Assembly: GCA_951640165.1 (NCBI GenBank)
Contig: OX621240.1
Span: forward strand, 37,080,713-37,144,712
Direction of reading: 5' to 3'
Length of the DNA: 64,000 nucleotides
Source: Pseudoips prasinana
Lineage: Eukaryota; Arthropoda; Insecta; Lepidoptera; Nolidae
Both the position numbers and the translations under genes were made by a program. The notes below the pieces were generated by a model, which had not been told where the DNA came from, searched no databases, and worked only from the letters and a program-made list of their open reading frames with translations. Shown one piece after another: positions 48,901 to 54,609 of the stretch (positions are counted from its first letter, which is position 1; each line of letters starts with the position of its first letter).

Positions 48901-51579
48901 TTAAGCAACTAGTGTCGCGGTCAGTCCATAGATGGGTGACCACCACAGTGGTTTAATTTCTGAGTGTCTCCGTGTTTCGGAGCGCACTTTTAGCCGTCGG
49001 TCCCGGTTGTAGTCATTAGATAACAGTCTTTAAGCCATGACAGATGCCTACTGGGCGGCTTGAACAACTCTGACACTAGGGTAACCACTGCCCATACGAT
49101 AAGTAAGTGAGCTAGTTACAATAACCGTTTCCGTTTAAAATTATCATTCTAACCGTTTTTACTTGCGCCAAGTTGGGTCGCTAGTAGGTAGTAATGTCCT
49201 CCTAGCCGAATTTCGGCCACGGCGGCCAGTCTCGGCAGAGATTAGCCATCTGCGCGGGACATATTATAGTGCTCAAGTGTGTGCGCAAACACAGGAGCAC
49301 TTTCTATTCCATCACTCTCATGATCCGATGGGACGCCTATGCGACACGACCGGAAAGAGGTCAGGTACAGGACCGACGGCTTTACGTGCTCTCCGAGGCA
49401 CGGGGGATAATACCGCCAACTCCCAGACTTCGGGCTGATGCTGAGAATTTTTTTTTTACAGAAAACTCCCAAAATCACTTTTTGGCCCGACCCGGGATTT
49501 GAACCCAGGACCTCGTTCTCTGCGGGTGAACACGCTACCGCTAGACCAACGAGGCAGTAGGTAGTAGGTACCTTATAATATAGTTTCATATAATCTCGAA
49601 TTAAATACCTACATACTTCGTTTGCAGTTTTGCTCTTTATTATAATAATAATAAATAACTTGGGACAACTAACACCGTCATCTGATCCCAAACTATGCAG
49701 AGACTGTACTATGGCAACCAGACAACTGATACTTATATATTTCTAAATACATACATATTAAAGACTAGCTGTGCCCGCGACTTCGTTCGCGTGTTAATTA
49801 GTTTATTTTGATATTATTTTTGTTTATTTCCAAAATAAATGATTTTTTCTAAAATAAAAGTAACCTAAGTTACTCCTTATTACATCAGCTACCTGCCAAT
49901 AAAAGTCCCGTCAAAATCGGTTCAGCCATTTCAGAGATTACTCGGAACAAACAGACAGACAGATAGACAAAAATTGTAAAAAAAAATATTTTGGTGTAGG
50001 TACCGTATATATATTCATATTTATGTAGAAAAAAACGGTTATTTCAATATTACAAACAGACACTCCAATTTTATTTATTTGTATAGATCAAGGAGTCTCG
50101 CCGATTCGTGTTGTTCTGAGTCTAGATGTAATTTGTGTCCGTCTATTTATTTAATTTTTATTTATTTAGGAAACAAACAGTCGTTTGCAAAAAAATGTAT
50201 ACGAAACTTAATTTCTAATTGACCTAAAGTTCCATTATCTTAATAACTAACATTATGTTCCTAGTTAACTTTGAGAACACTGAGCAACACATACAAGATT
50301 ATCAAATAAATTATACAATCTAAATAGCTTTTTGTATCTTTTTAGCTATTATTTAGTAGTAATTTTCTTATTTTAAAACTAAATTGTGTATAATTATGTC
50401 TGTAAGGTTCATAATCTGTGTATGTAAAGTACCCCGCGACACAGGGATTAGATTTCCTAGTGGGTCATGTCTTGCAAAAAAATAGTTACAATCAGACACA
50501 GAACAAATAATCATGCTCATCTCACAAAAAATGTTCGGGGTGGGGATCGATCCTATGACTTTCAGCTTAGCAGTAAGGGTCTCTAACTACTACACCAACA
50601 GGATAGTCTATCTATCGTCTTATAGCTGCAAGGAGCAGATAATCGTCTCTCTCTCTCTTAACTCTGCTGGGGCTCTACCGGTTAAGTCGCCGAAAATCGA
50701 TTTCTTAAATGGCGTTCAAATAAATAAAGGTTAAAAATGACTAAATCAATCGTTAAATCGGCTTCAACCTTGACAATCGATTCCGGACCATTTATGACGT
50801 CACATGTGCTCATGGAAGCCGATTTAACTATTGATTAAGTAATTTTTAACCTATATTTATTTTAACGCCATTTAAGAAATCGATTTTCGGTAAGTCACCG
50901 AAAATCGATTTCTCCATCGAAGGCGGTAGAGCATATTCACTTCATGCTCAAAATTCGCAAAAGACTCCTTTATAATCCTGGGTAATAATCTATAATTTTA
51001 AACTGAACAACTCAAGAGTTTAAACTCGTCCAGGTTTGTTTCCATAAAACATTTAATAGAACTTTATAATGAGCTACGGAAGGTAATTTCATTAGGAAAC
51101 CTCGCCTCAGGCCTTTGGACTACTTACAAAGGAGAGCCCAGAGATCATTCTTAAAACAATTTCATAACTTTACAGTTACACAGAATTACGGCGTATACAG
51201 TTAAAACTACAGTAGATACTTGTTGGGTAAGTAGATAATTACAGAATAGTGGCTAATTTGATTCGATAAGTTACGGTAAAAGAGCAGAAACTTGTGTGTT
51301 TGAACATGAACAAGTCTGTTTGCCCTGAGTCTAGGTGTAATAATCTATATAAGTATTTACAAAAGAAAATTAGTATATGTAATATACCAGTTGTCTGGCA
51401 GATGGTAGTGTGTGAATTATGTCCCAGGATATTATTAATAAAATGATGAAGAACCAGTAGGTAGTGTCGGAGCTCACCTGTAAGGCCATGAATATGCAGA
51501 GGTACCAAGGTGGAATGTCGTCGATGCCGTACGTAACGTTGCCTTTTCTTTCGTTTCCTTCATCATTCTCTTCAGGAAC
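30819..51579 (-). CDS. SLC23/SVCT-type nucleobase-ascorbate transporter gene (partial, four exons)
   Basis: Four exons in the order 51478-51579, 47138-47258, 33520-33753, 30819-30954 join in phase (0, 1, 1, open at 2). They give about 197 residues of a nucleobase/ascorbate transporter: acidic N-terminal tail, IDDIPPWYLCIFMALQ, then HYLTMIGAIVAIPFIL, RLPIVQGGTISFLVP, LSGAIAVSALFQVFFGYFGI and FVTPLTIAPTVALVGLTLF. Family members are polytopic plasma-membrane proteins that move ascorbate or nucleobases with Na+ or H+; the substrate here cannot be told from this part. The substrate-binding helices and the NAT signature lie in exons beyond this window's evidence. The start codon was not found. Introns are packed with repeats and contain a tRNA-Ala cluster. 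Confidence 0.92.
30959..32876. other. Transporter intron: LINE tails, no gene
   Basis: Around 32000-32025 an (AATTTC)n run looks like the tail of a minus-strand LINE. 32600-32876 ends CTTTGTGAGAGAAATAAATG and a long (ATT)n, the 3' end of a plus-strand non-LTR element whose coding part is missing. No extra exon was seen. Confidence 0.5.
32877..32943. repeat. Perfect palindrome, 5-nt loop
   Basis: 31-bp arms (ATTGTATTATTATTTATTAC .. GATTTAAAGGT and its inverse) around TTGAC at 32908-32912. It lies at the junction between a plus-strand LINE tail and a minus-strand LINE remnant. Confidence 0.9.
32983..33201 (-). pseudogene. LINE ORF2 C-terminal remnant
   Basis: The minus frame reads TNVSVGSPLAMSVKLHNKLP .. 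DCIKDEENIHIIFTRKLKNF .. LIQKSYYSINEYLND. The KLHNKLP .. F..KLK.FL pattern is the end of CR1/Jockey-like ORF2. No RT core is present. Confidence 0.6.
33520..33753 (-). CDS. SLC23-like transporter, exon C (234 bp)
   Basis: The acceptor TTTTTTCACAG ends at 33754 and the donor TTTTTTG|GTGAGTTAG begins at 33519. Entry phase 1, exit phase 1; 234 bp = 2 + 77 codons + 1. Translation begins LVTWLQSTFGCRLPIVQGGT, ISFLVPTLAILNLPVWQCPN, continues PETFQAMSEGEQKAVWMTRM and CELSGAIAVSALFQVFFG. QGGTISFLVP and REL/CELSGAI..SALFQ are diagnostic family blocks. WQCPNP..EG lies in the extracellular loop before the next membrane helix. No frameshift or stop is seen. Confidence 0.95.
33951..34157 (+). pseudogene. 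RTE-like LINE 3' end, plus orientation
   Basis: GACGGCCGCTGGGGCAGAAA, GCGACCACGAATCGGAAGAC, GATCTTTGGGGAGGCCTTTG, CCAGCAGTGGACGTCTTTCG, then an (ATG)n tail. It encodes the last 50 or so residues of the 39158 family with small indels. Confidence 0.75.
34262..35030 (+). pseudogene. CR1/Jockey-like LINE 3' end, coding remnant plus UTR
   Basis: Frames at 34276-34461 (YRYGIVVWGNASEIERIFVA .. QKKCIRAMFNMQWSDSCRPV FKSNGLL) and 34485-34706 (FESRHNQNKRKVTHL .. IKKFCIELRKWLL) are the C-terminal part of a non-LTR ORF2, split by a frameshift. The 3' UTR ends CTTGTACCGTGTTTCTGGCA AATAAATGTA with an (ATTCT)n tail. It is related to the element at 37377. A 51-bp palindrome interrupts the coding part at 34587. 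Confidence 0.78.
34587..34637. repeat. Perfect palindrome inside a LINE ORF, 3-nt loop
   Basis: 24-bp arms (ATGGCTCCGTTGATATACAA TGCG and its inverse) around CAA. The left arm encodes the expected MAPLIYN of the LINE. The right arm inserts the odd peptide RIVYQRSH before the expected KSITDLP. So the right arm is an added inverted copy. Confidence 0.92.
35645..35716 (+). tRNA. tRNA-Ala (CGC), copy 1
   Basis: A 72-nt cloverleaf. Acceptor GGGGGTG/CACCTCC (one G-T), D arm ACTC-AGTGGTA-GAGT, anticodon arm TCTGC-TTCGCAT-GCTGA (anticodon CGC, one T-T mismatch), variable AAGTC, T arm CTGGG-TTCAAAT-CCCAG, discriminator A. B box GGTTCAAATCC. A T6 pol III terminator follows within 14 nt. It lies in the transporter intron on the opposite strand. 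Unlike SINE heads it is a complete tRNA with no repeat body after it. Two identical copies are at 38551 and 40443. Confidence 0.92.
35717..36036. other. No gene seen
   Basis: A+T-rich flank between tRNA-Ala copy 1 and the minisatellite. Confidence 0.4.
36037..36585. repeat. 42-bp minisatellite with higher-order period
   Basis: About 13 units of AACTATGCATAATGTTGCTTG TGTTTCATC(A/G)TGTTGCATAAT-type sequence; clear 42-bp spacing at 36081, 36123 and 36165. A triplet block beginning GAATAAGGTTGC recurs at 36211 and 36338 (127 bp). Because 42 is a multiple of three, both strands stay open for stretches; these frames are not genes. Confidence 0.95.
36640..36868. mobile_element. Interspersed repeat family F
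   Basis: GCGTTACGAAAAGTGTGATA, GGGCGAGGCGACCGG, TTACGTTTCGTATGTTACTG, AGTCGTGTAGTCT. It is the reverse of the sequence nested at 5790-6046 and at 45654-45830. Confidence 0.65.
36911..37072. mobile_element. Two SINE family D heads, head to head
   Basis: A + oriented head (CTGTTTGGCGTGATTGGTAA .. GTGGGTTCAATTCCCACCC, GATATTTGTGTG) runs directly into a - oriented head (CGATCCTGGTTATCGAACCC .. GCGCCAACCAGCCCG). The arms have diverged, so it may be two insertions or an old inverted duplication. Confidence 0.65.
37155..38316 (-). mobile_element. SINE family A copy split by two nested retroelements
   Basis: The SINE pieces are 37147-37178 (GGGACAATGTCACACAGATC), 37267-37349 (CCTAGCCCCAAACTAAGCAA .. 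TTATATAGATAGATAG) and 38215-38316 (CTCATCACACAAATATTTGC .. CTACGGTGAC). The first gap (37179-37266) is a CATGTTCTGAC-family 3' end. The second (about 37350-38214) is a LINE fragment with a TTGA tail. Confidence 0.82.
37377..38011 (+). pseudogene. CR1/Jockey-like LINE ORF2 C-terminus with frameshift
   Basis: Open reading HLSPADECVFLGITVDKYCS .. HIQKIVSKLDRFVYALKRIR .. TYHAYVSSILRYGIIIWGNS .. QKACIRAICGVSPLDSCKPL .. LYIYEICIFVKKHPHLF. FLGI.VD..L.W..HI and RYGI..WG are conserved C-terminal blocks of non-LTR reverse transcriptases. A one-base insertion near 37886 shifts the frame. In the other frame it continues KLPDNLINLPMLLFKKYIYR and ends RNFFDDRIET at 38011. The 3' UTR closes with ATATTCTGGCAAATAAATAA and a (TTGA)n tail near 38214. 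Confidence 0.82.
38365..38436. repeat. Near-perfect palindrome, 2-nt loop
   Basis: 35-bp arms (AACTCGCGACTGTAGGTAAT .. TCAAAATAAG and inverse) with two mismatches around CC at 38400-38401. It lies about 115 bp upstream of tRNA-Ala copy 2. Confidence 0.9.
38551..38622 (+). tRNA. tRNA-Ala (CGC), copy 2
   Basis: Identical over all 72 positions to the copy at 35645. The flanks differ except for about 8 bases just upstream (AAGTAACACC). A T8 run follows at 38632. Conserved gene with diverged flanks argues for selection or gene conversion. Confidence 0.92.
38835..39138 (-). mobile_element. Two Helitron ends in tandem
   Basis: Minus-oriented units ending at 38835 (ACTAGCTGCGCCCCGCGG on the plus strand) and 38971 (ACTAGCTGTGCCACGCGG). 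Each has the GTGTAACAAACAT or TAACAAACATAC block internally. It is the same arrangement as inside 53.5-53.9 and 55.3-55.6 kb. Confidence 0.7.
39158..39957 (-). pseudogene. RTE-like LINE reverse transcriptase fragment, second family
   Basis: The minus frame is open from the palindrome at 39.96 kb to about 39223: LTHLRFADDIVVMAETMEDL .. VGLKMNMDKTKIMSNVHVAP .. VENYIYLGQTIQLGRSNFEK .. VNRRIQLGWAAFGKLRNIF .. KLKWQWAGHIARRTDGRWGR .. TGRRSVGRPPTRWTDDLMRV. The catalytic FADD is present but all upstream RT blocks are lost. A C-to-T change makes a premature TAA (GACCGGTAATTG, where sister copies have GACCGGCAATTG). The tail is (ATG)n at 39158-39168. Confidence 0.88.
39958..40013. repeat. Perfect palindrome at LINE truncation point, 4-nt loop
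   Basis: 26-bp arms (ACATTTGATGGATGATGATG ATGAGT and inverse) around GGGA at 39984-39987. It sits exactly at the 5' truncation of the RTE fragment and creates the MMMMSSHSSSSS leader of the long open frame. Confidence 0.95.
40088..40213 (+). mobile_element. 5S-rRNA-like SINE, 3' part
   Basis: CCCGGTTGTAGCCATTAGGC, GCCTACTGGGAGGCTTGAAT, GGGTAACCACTGCCCATACG, ATAAGTAAGT. The 5S-like head is missing. Confidence 0.65.
40443..40514 (+). tRNA. tRNA-Ala (CGC), copy 3
   Basis: Identical to the copies at 35645 and 38551, preceded by the same AGTAACACC. The terminator is weaker here (a TTTT about 20 nt downstream). Spacing within the cluster is about 2.9 and 1.9 kb. Confidence 0.9.
40592..40692. repeat. 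Near-perfect palindrome, 5-nt loop
   Basis: Arms of about 41-45 bp (TTAAATTAGTTTATAGATAT TTTAGT .. TTTTGCAA and inverse) around TATTG. The difference is in the length of the T run. Confidence 0.88.
40732..41266. mobile_element. Foldback element with about 215-bp inverted arms
   Basis: The ends AGAGCTGGCACGCATTTTTG (left) and its inverse (right) continue through GAGGCAAGCTGAAAACTTGT and CGGGTAGCGGGTCTAAACCA to TGTAGTTTAATGTTTATACA. The central spacer is about 110 bp. No target duplication is evident and there is no coding. It is the longest TIR element in the window. Confidence 0.85.
41412..41597 (-). mobile_element. SINE family D copy
   Basis: GGAACCCAAACTAAGCAGAA .. GACACAGGACAAACAGACAT .. 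GGATCGAACCCACC .. ACGCCAATTGGCCCG. The head region is partly rearranged. Confidence 0.7.
41633..41835 (-). mobile_element. 5S-rRNA-like SINE copy
   Basis: Minus orientation: CGTATGGGCAGTGGTTACCC .. CAAGCCGCCCAGTCGGCCCC .. CTCAGAAATTAAACAACTTT, then the 5S-like head GGCGGTCACCCATCTGTGGT, CTGACCGCGAGC..TTGCTTAACCTCGTCGATCA. In reverse complement the head reads GGTTAAGCAAA..GCGGTCAG..GATGGGTGACCGCC, matching internal promoter blocks of 5S rRNA genes. Confidence 0.75.
41900..42199 (+). mobile_element. Non-autonomous Helitron (TCTATACATATAATAAAATC family)
   Basis: A|TCTATACATATAATAAAATC at the 5' end and GCGGGTAAAACCGCGGGACA CAGCTAG|T at the 3' end. About 300 bp, non-coding, no target duplication. 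Confidence 0.9.
42430..42998 (-). mobile_element. Interspersed repeat, family H
   Basis: Minus-oriented copy: AGGGTTCCGTAGCCAAATGG .. GTCTGTCTGTCTGTCCG .. GACTCGCACTTGGCCGG. It is collinear with 19908-20506. Confidence 0.78.
42999..43230 (+). mobile_element. Interspersed repeat, family J
   Basis: AGAGGGCGACAAACGAACAA, GTGGGTCACCTGATTGTAAG, TGATCACCGCCGCCCATGTA, TTGCCGGCCTTTAAGAGTC, CTCCAGTCGGGCTA. This is the uninterrupted version of 29283-29700. Confidence 0.7.
43290..43550 (-). mobile_element. LINE-like 3'-end repeat (CATGTTCTGAC family)
   Basis: AATAAAAAAGGTTTTTATTC .. AAAAAGCGCTTGTAAATAAT .. TTTAACTAACTTAAATTAAG. It lacks the GGATCC block. Confidence 0.6.
43786..44055 (+). pseudogene. 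LINE ORF2 C-terminal Cys/His knuckle remnant
   Basis: The frame KKVDSPNCEQCGKREDVYHL LRECVRNGSRRDEMIRRFN holds a CxxC..H..C motif (CEQC..H..C). This is the conserved knuckle near the end of ORF2 in I/Jockey/R1-type LINEs. The preceding residues have lost homology, suggesting a frameshift. The stop is followed by an unremarkable 3' UTR. It is not a host zinc-finger gene. Confidence 0.75.
44225..45016 (+). mobile_element. Two LINE-like 3' ends flanking a SINE head
   Basis: CATGTTCTGAC-family 3' ends at about 44240-44530 and 44780-45010, both sense on the plus strand. Between them lies a tRNA-headed repeat (44548-44660: GTGTGGCACAGCGGTTAAGA, GTGGGTTCGATTCCC, ACAACTATTTGTGTGACCC). Confidence 0.6.
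45017..45232. other. No gene seen
   Basis: Nothing recognised. Confidence 0.35.
45233..45410 (+). mobile_element. 5S-rRNA-like SINE, truncated in the head
   Basis: It starts within the 5S-like C-box region (ATAGATGGGTGACCGCCAAA) and runs GTGGTTTAATTTCTGAGCGT .. GCCTACTGGGCGGCTTGAAC .. TCTGACACTAG. Confidence 0.75.
45654..45830. mobile_element. Interspersed repeat family F carrying a palindrome
   Basis: AGACCACACGACTGACGTGA .. CCTCTCTTGCCCC .. TCGCCTCGCCCGATCATACT TCTCGTAACGCT. Compared with 5790-6046 it contains an extra inverted arm at 45739-45769. Confidence 0.7.
45739..45804. repeat. Palindrome, 31-bp arms, 4-nt loop
   Basis: AAGTATGATCGGGCGAGGCG AACGG T AGTTG / CTCT / inverse, with one T-T mismatch. 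Family F sister copies have only the right arm. Confidence 0.93.
45980..46260. repeat. Minisatellite with alternating GC tracts
   Basis: Three units of roughly 75-85 bp share CATACCACCTAGAACTAAC, TTCATGCTGTTA and CGATGCGCGCGCATCGTAAA. The GCGCGCGC stretches are alternating purine-pyrimidine and self-complementary. Confidence 0.85.
46303..46536 (-). mobile_element. SINE family A copy
   Basis: GGGGACAATGTCACACAGAT to CAACTAGGCTATGGTGACC, full length. Confidence 0.88.
46751..47063 (+). mobile_element. Non-autonomous Helitron (TCTATACATATAATAAAATC family), intact ends
   Basis: A|TCTATACATATAATAAAATC .. GCGGGTAAAACCGCGGGGCA CAGCTAG|T. It ends only 74 bp from exon B of the transporter, inside the intron on its 3' side. 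Confidence 0.92.
47138..47258 (-). CDS. SLC23-like transporter, exon B (121 bp)
   Basis: Acceptor TTTGTTTCAG immediately before 47258; donor ACCG|GTACGT at 47137. Entry phase 0, exit phase 1 (40 codons + 1). Translation: HYLTMIGAIVAIPFILCPAL CMTETDPDRSNIISTMIFVT G. The first residue is the His of the conserved QH pair of NAT transporters. The Gln is the last codon of exon A, so an intron splits the motif. HYLT..G.I.AIPF.L is the first membrane helix. ISTMIFVTG begins the next. Confidence 0.95.
47285..47869. other. Intron with two GGCCTCTTCAGTCCA ends, no gene
   Basis: TAGGCCTCTTCAGTCCACCG at 47318 and AAGGCCTCTTCAGTCCAGCG at 47716 resemble the terminal sequence of the TTAA MITE at 6697 (GAGGCCTATTACAGTCCACT), both in the same orientation. 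Between them lies a repeat (47575-47690) that matches 22410-22560 inverted. Confidence 0.45.
47870..48172 (+). mobile_element. Non-autonomous Helitron, LEP1-like family, copy 2
   Basis: A|TCTATACAAATAAATAAAAT .. GCGGACGAAGTCGCGGGAAC AGCTAG|T. Just upstream the 5' terminal motif ATCTATACAA is repeated at 47847, 47856 and 47869. Confidence 0.9.
48362..48510 (+). mobile_element. Helitron, TCCTACTAATATTATAAATG family, 5'-truncated
   Basis: GGATGTTTGTTACTCTTTCA .. GCTTATACATATATCCGAAT .. AACGCGAGTAAAACCGCGGA GCACAGTTAG|T. The terminal CTAG has mutated to TTAG. Confidence 0.7.
48547..48779 (-). mobile_element. SINE family A copy
   Basis: GGGACAATGTCACACAGATC to CAACTAGGCTACGGTGA, full length. Confidence 0.88.
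48871..49109 (+). mobile_element. 5S-rRNA-derived SINE-like element, reference copy
   Basis: The head CTCACCGGTCCGTAAGTGAG, GAGGTTAAGCAACTAGTGTC, GCGGTCAGTCCATAGATGGG TGACC lines up with the middle of insect 5S rRNA. That is the A box around GTTAAGCAAC, the GCGGT(T/C)AGT block and the C box GATGGGTGACC, in the right order and spacing. A non-5S body follows (GTGGTTTAATTTCTGAGTGT .. GCCTACTGGGCGGCTTGAAC .. GGGTAACCACTGCCCATACG ATAAGTAAGT). A 5S head fused to an unrelated body defines SINE3-type elements. Identification rests on memory of 5S, not a search. Confidence 0.75.
49192..49557 (-). mobile_element. SINE family B copy
   Basis: Full length in minus orientation: TAATGTCCTCCTAGCCGAAT .. CACGACCGGAAAGAGGTCAG .. 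GGGATTTGAACCCAGGACCT .. CTAGACCAACGAGGCAGT. Confidence 0.9.
49558..49764 (-). mobile_element. SINE family D tail fragment
   Basis: ACTTGGGACAACTAACACCG TCATCTGATCCCAAACTATG .. ATGGCAACCAGACAACTGAT, in minus orientation, abutting a Helitron. Confidence 0.6.
49765..50087 (-). mobile_element. Non-autonomous Helitron, LEP1-like family, copy 3
   Basis: On the plus strand it reads A|CTAGCTGTGCCCGCGACTTC .. TTTTATTTATTTGTATAGA|T, i.e. CTAG end at 49765 and TCTATAC start at 50087 on the minus strand. Confidence 0.9.
50088..50680. other. No gene; SINE-like head fragment
   Basis: Positions 50500-50610 resemble a minus-oriented tRNA-like head (GGGGATCGATCCTATGACTT .. AACTACTACACCAACAGGAT). Otherwise unassigned intron sequence. 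Confidence 0.4.
50689..50890. mobile_element. Foldback MITE, about 75-bp arms
   Basis: Left GCCGAAAATCGATTTCTTAA ATGGCGTT .. GTTAAATCGGCTTC; the right is its inverse ending CGATTTTCGG. A direct repeat TAAGTC flanks it (50683-50688, 50891-50896), a possible target duplication. A further partial terminal copy (ACCGAAAATCGATTTCT) follows at 50897. Confidence 0.75.
51290..51440 (+). mobile_element. SINE family D body and tail
   Basis: TTGTGTGTTTGAACATGAAC, AAGTCTGTTTGCCCTGAGTC, AGTTGTCTGGCAG, GTGTGAATTATGTCCCAGGA. It lacks the tRNA-like head. It lies 40 bp past the donor of exon A. Confidence 0.65.
51478..51579 (-). CDS. SLC23-like transporter, exon A (102 bp)
   Basis: Acceptor TTTTGTTGTCCAG just above 51579; donor TTACAG|GTGAGC at 51477. 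34 whole codons, phase 0 on both sides: VPEENDEGNERKGNVTYGID DIPPWYLCIFMALQ. An acidic, hydrophilic cytosolic tail leads into (I/V)(D/E)D(I/V)PPWYLC, the invariant start of the SLC23 membrane domain. The exon has no start codon, so at least one more exon lies upstream. I could not find it in 51.6-64 kb. Confidence 0.94.
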
Positions 51580-51660
51580 CTGGACAACAAAATGTAGAGA
51601 ATTAGAGAGAAATATGATTATTCCCAACAAACACGGATAATTCTTAACCTTACTCAGTTT

Positions 51661-51938
51661 ACATCATCATCATATCAGCCGAAAGACGTCCACTGCTGGA
51701 CAAAGGCCTCCCCCAAAGATCTCCACAATTGCCGGTCTTGCGCTATTTGCATCCAGCAGTTTCCAGCGACCCGCACAAGATCATCGGTCCATCTTGTAGC
51801 CTGCCCACGCTGCGTCTTCCAGTTCGTTGTCGTCACTCGAGAACCTTTCTGACCCAACGGCCGTCGGATCTACGAGCTATGTGCCCCGCCCACTGCCTCT
51901 TCAGTTTTGCAATTCTTCGGGCTATGTCGGTGACAGTT
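51661..51938 (-). pseudogene. RTE-like LINE 3' fragment
   Basis: CATCATCATATCAGCCGAAA, GACGTCCACTGCTGGACAAA, GATCTCCACAATTGCCGGTC, TTCAGTTTTGCAATTCTTCG. It corresponds to the last 90 or so codons of the 39158 family with deletions, and is 5' truncated. Confidence 0.8.
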
Positions 51939-52153
51939 TACATCAAAGACAATATAACTAATAACATTTAGTTTACGTAAGAGTATGCAACATTATCAGT
52001 ACAAGCTTGGATAGGCGTCTACCTCAGCAAATGCTACCGTAAATAATTACTGTTACGCTGATCTTAAGTTTTGAGGTCCAAAGGCTTCGTGGGGATGACT
52101 TAAGAACTCAAAACATTCATCTACTACACAACATTCAGTCACACAGTCAATCA

Positions 52154-52371
52154 TCTATACATATAATAAAATCGTGGGAAAGTCAAAACTGTACATTGAA
52201 TATTTTTTAAAAGGATACTTTGGGCGTGATCTACAATCGATATCGAAGCCAAAAATATAGTTGTTAGAATTTTTATCTGTTTGTCTGTATGTATGTCCGG
52301 GCTAAACTCAAAAAGTACTGCATGGATTTACTTTAAATTTTGCATGAATATTACTAAGAGGGCGGGTCAAC
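52154..52371 (+). mobile_element. Helitron (TCTATACATATAATAAAATC family), 3' half missing
   Basis: Intact A|TCTATACATATAATAAAATC start and collinear body to GGCGGGTCAACC, then replaced by the SINE B copy. The 3' hairpin and CTAG are absent. Confidence 0.85.
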
Positions 52372-52388
52372 CACTTATATGGTCAGGT

Positions 52389-52750
52389 GACCATAGCCTC
52401 GTTGGTCTAGCGGTAGCGTGTTCAACCACAGATAATGAGGTACATGGTTCAAATCCCGGGATGGGCCAAAAGGAATTTTTCCGTAAAAATAAATTTTTCA
52501 CTATCAGCCCGAAGTCTGGGCGTATTACACCCCCGTGCTTCGGAGAGCACGTAAAACCGTCGGTCCTGTACCTGACCTCTTTCCGGTCGTGTCGCTAGTC
52601 GTCCCACCGGATCATGAGAGTGATGGAATAGAAAGTGCCCCTGTGTTTGCGCACACACTTGGGCACTATAATATGTCCTGCGCAATTGGCTAGTCTCCAT
52701 TGAGACTGGCCGCCGTGGCCAAAATTCGGTCGGGAGGACATTATATTTAT
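52389..52750 (+). mobile_element. SINE family B copy
   Basis: ATAGCCTCGTTGGTCTAGCG .. GGTTCAAATCCCGGG .. TGGCCAAAATTCGGTCGGGA GGACATTAT. Followed at 52750-52810 by a minus-oriented 5S-like SINE head fragment (GGTCACCCATCTACAAGATA). Confidence 0.88.
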
Positions 52751-54053
52751 GGTCACCCATCTACAAGATAATCGCGCGCCTAGATGCTTTTAACCTTACC
52801 AATCGCTCTTCAACAACCTAATGTCCTCCTGGTGTAAGGCAGGAGTGTCGGCCATCGACTTCTGTCCGGTACACATCGTGCACGAGCGTGCTAACCGACA
52901 CAACCGGAAAGAGGTCAGGACAGCCGCCTTTACGTACTTTCCTAGATACTATACTTCGAATTATTATTACCAGCAAAACTCCAATATCACGGCAATTAAC
53001 TATGTGTCTATAGTAAGCGACTAGTTATCCTCGTACTAACTCAGTCATTGCGGACAGCAAGACCTTTGCTGTAGACAGTCTAGTATACCTTTTAATTTAA
53101 TTAATAATAATGTCCTCCCGACCGAATTTCTTCTCAATGGAGACTAGCCAATTGCGCAGGACATAATAATATTATAGTGCACAAGTGTGTGCGCAAACAC
53201 AGAGGCACTTTCTATTCCATCAGTTAACGCTATCTCCTACGGGGGAGGAGATGTTAAAAATTATAATATGTAACGCGCGTTAAACCGTGGGGCGCAGCAA
53301 ACATTAACTAATAGCAGTCCAAGCGATATAGCAAAATTGTGGTTTAACCATAAACAATAATATTTTTAGTAAATTTATACTCACATAAAAAAAACATAAA
53401 GAAATAAATACTGTACATAAAGAATTACAAATCATACAACCAATAATGTTCTCTGACTATATTTTTAAAAGCTGATACTGTCTGAGCACGTCTAAATACG
53501 ATGGGCAAGGCATTCCATAGTCGAGCTGCCTATACACTGAAGTTTTACTTAGCCCGCAGTTTTACCCGCGTTAAACTTTATAAATTATAGCCTATGTGTT
53601 AATTCAGGGTGTCAGCTAACTCCATACCAAATTTTAGTGAATTCGCTCCAGCCGTTTAGACGTGAACAAACACATACAATACACACTCACAAACTTTCGC
53701 CTAAATTATAGCCGTGCCCCGCGTTAAAATGTATAAATTATAGCCTATGCGTTATTGCGATGTATAAGCTATTATTATATTCCTACAAAGCTTCATCAAA
53801 ATCCGTTGGATAGTTTTTGCGTGAAAGAGTAACAAACATCCATGCATCCATCCATACTCATAAACTTCCGCATTTATAATATTAGTAGGATATGTGTATT
53901 TACCATGTGCTTTTCAAACAAGCTATATCTAAAAAAAAAGGTTTATATTCCTCTTTTGCAAAACGCTTTTTCCTTATATTAAAAACTATCTTTACAATAA
54001 AATACATATAAGTTTTTTTATCAGTTGTTTGGTTCACATAATATGCCTCGTTC

Positions 54054-54098
54054 GTGATCATTTATTTATATGCTAAATGGATATAAATAAATGATCAC
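54054..54098. repeat. Perfect palindrome, 9-nt loop
   Basis: 18-bp arms GTGATCATTTATTTATAT and inverse around GCTAAATGG, in the centre of the large inverted duplication. Confidence 0.85.
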
Positions 54099-54609
54099 AT
54101 CAAAACCATCATTTTTGTTCGAAACGTGTATTTGTGTATTTTATGTTTTATGAGAACAGATTTCTTTCCGAAATCACTCCAAAATAAGACTACTAGCTGT
54201 GCCCCACGGTTTTACCCGCGTTAAATTTTATAAATTATCACAGTTTCTCCCACTAGGAGATAGCGTGAACTGATGGAAAAGAAAGTGCCCCTGTGTTTGC
54301 GCACACACTTGTGCACTATAATATGTCCTGCGCAATTGGCTAGTCTCCATTGAGACTGGCCGACGTGGCCGAAATTCGGTCGGGAGGATATTATTATTAA
54401 TTATATTAAAAGGTATACTAGACTATCTACAGCAAAGGTCCTGCTGTCCGCAATGACTGAGTTAGTACGAGGATAACTACTCGCTCACTATAGACACTTA
54501 GCATATACATAACTAGCAATGATAACTGCTGGCGCTTGTATCTTTTACACCACTAAATTGAATACCATCACATTTTTTTTCTTTTGTATACCTAAATATA
54601 ATCTAAAAT

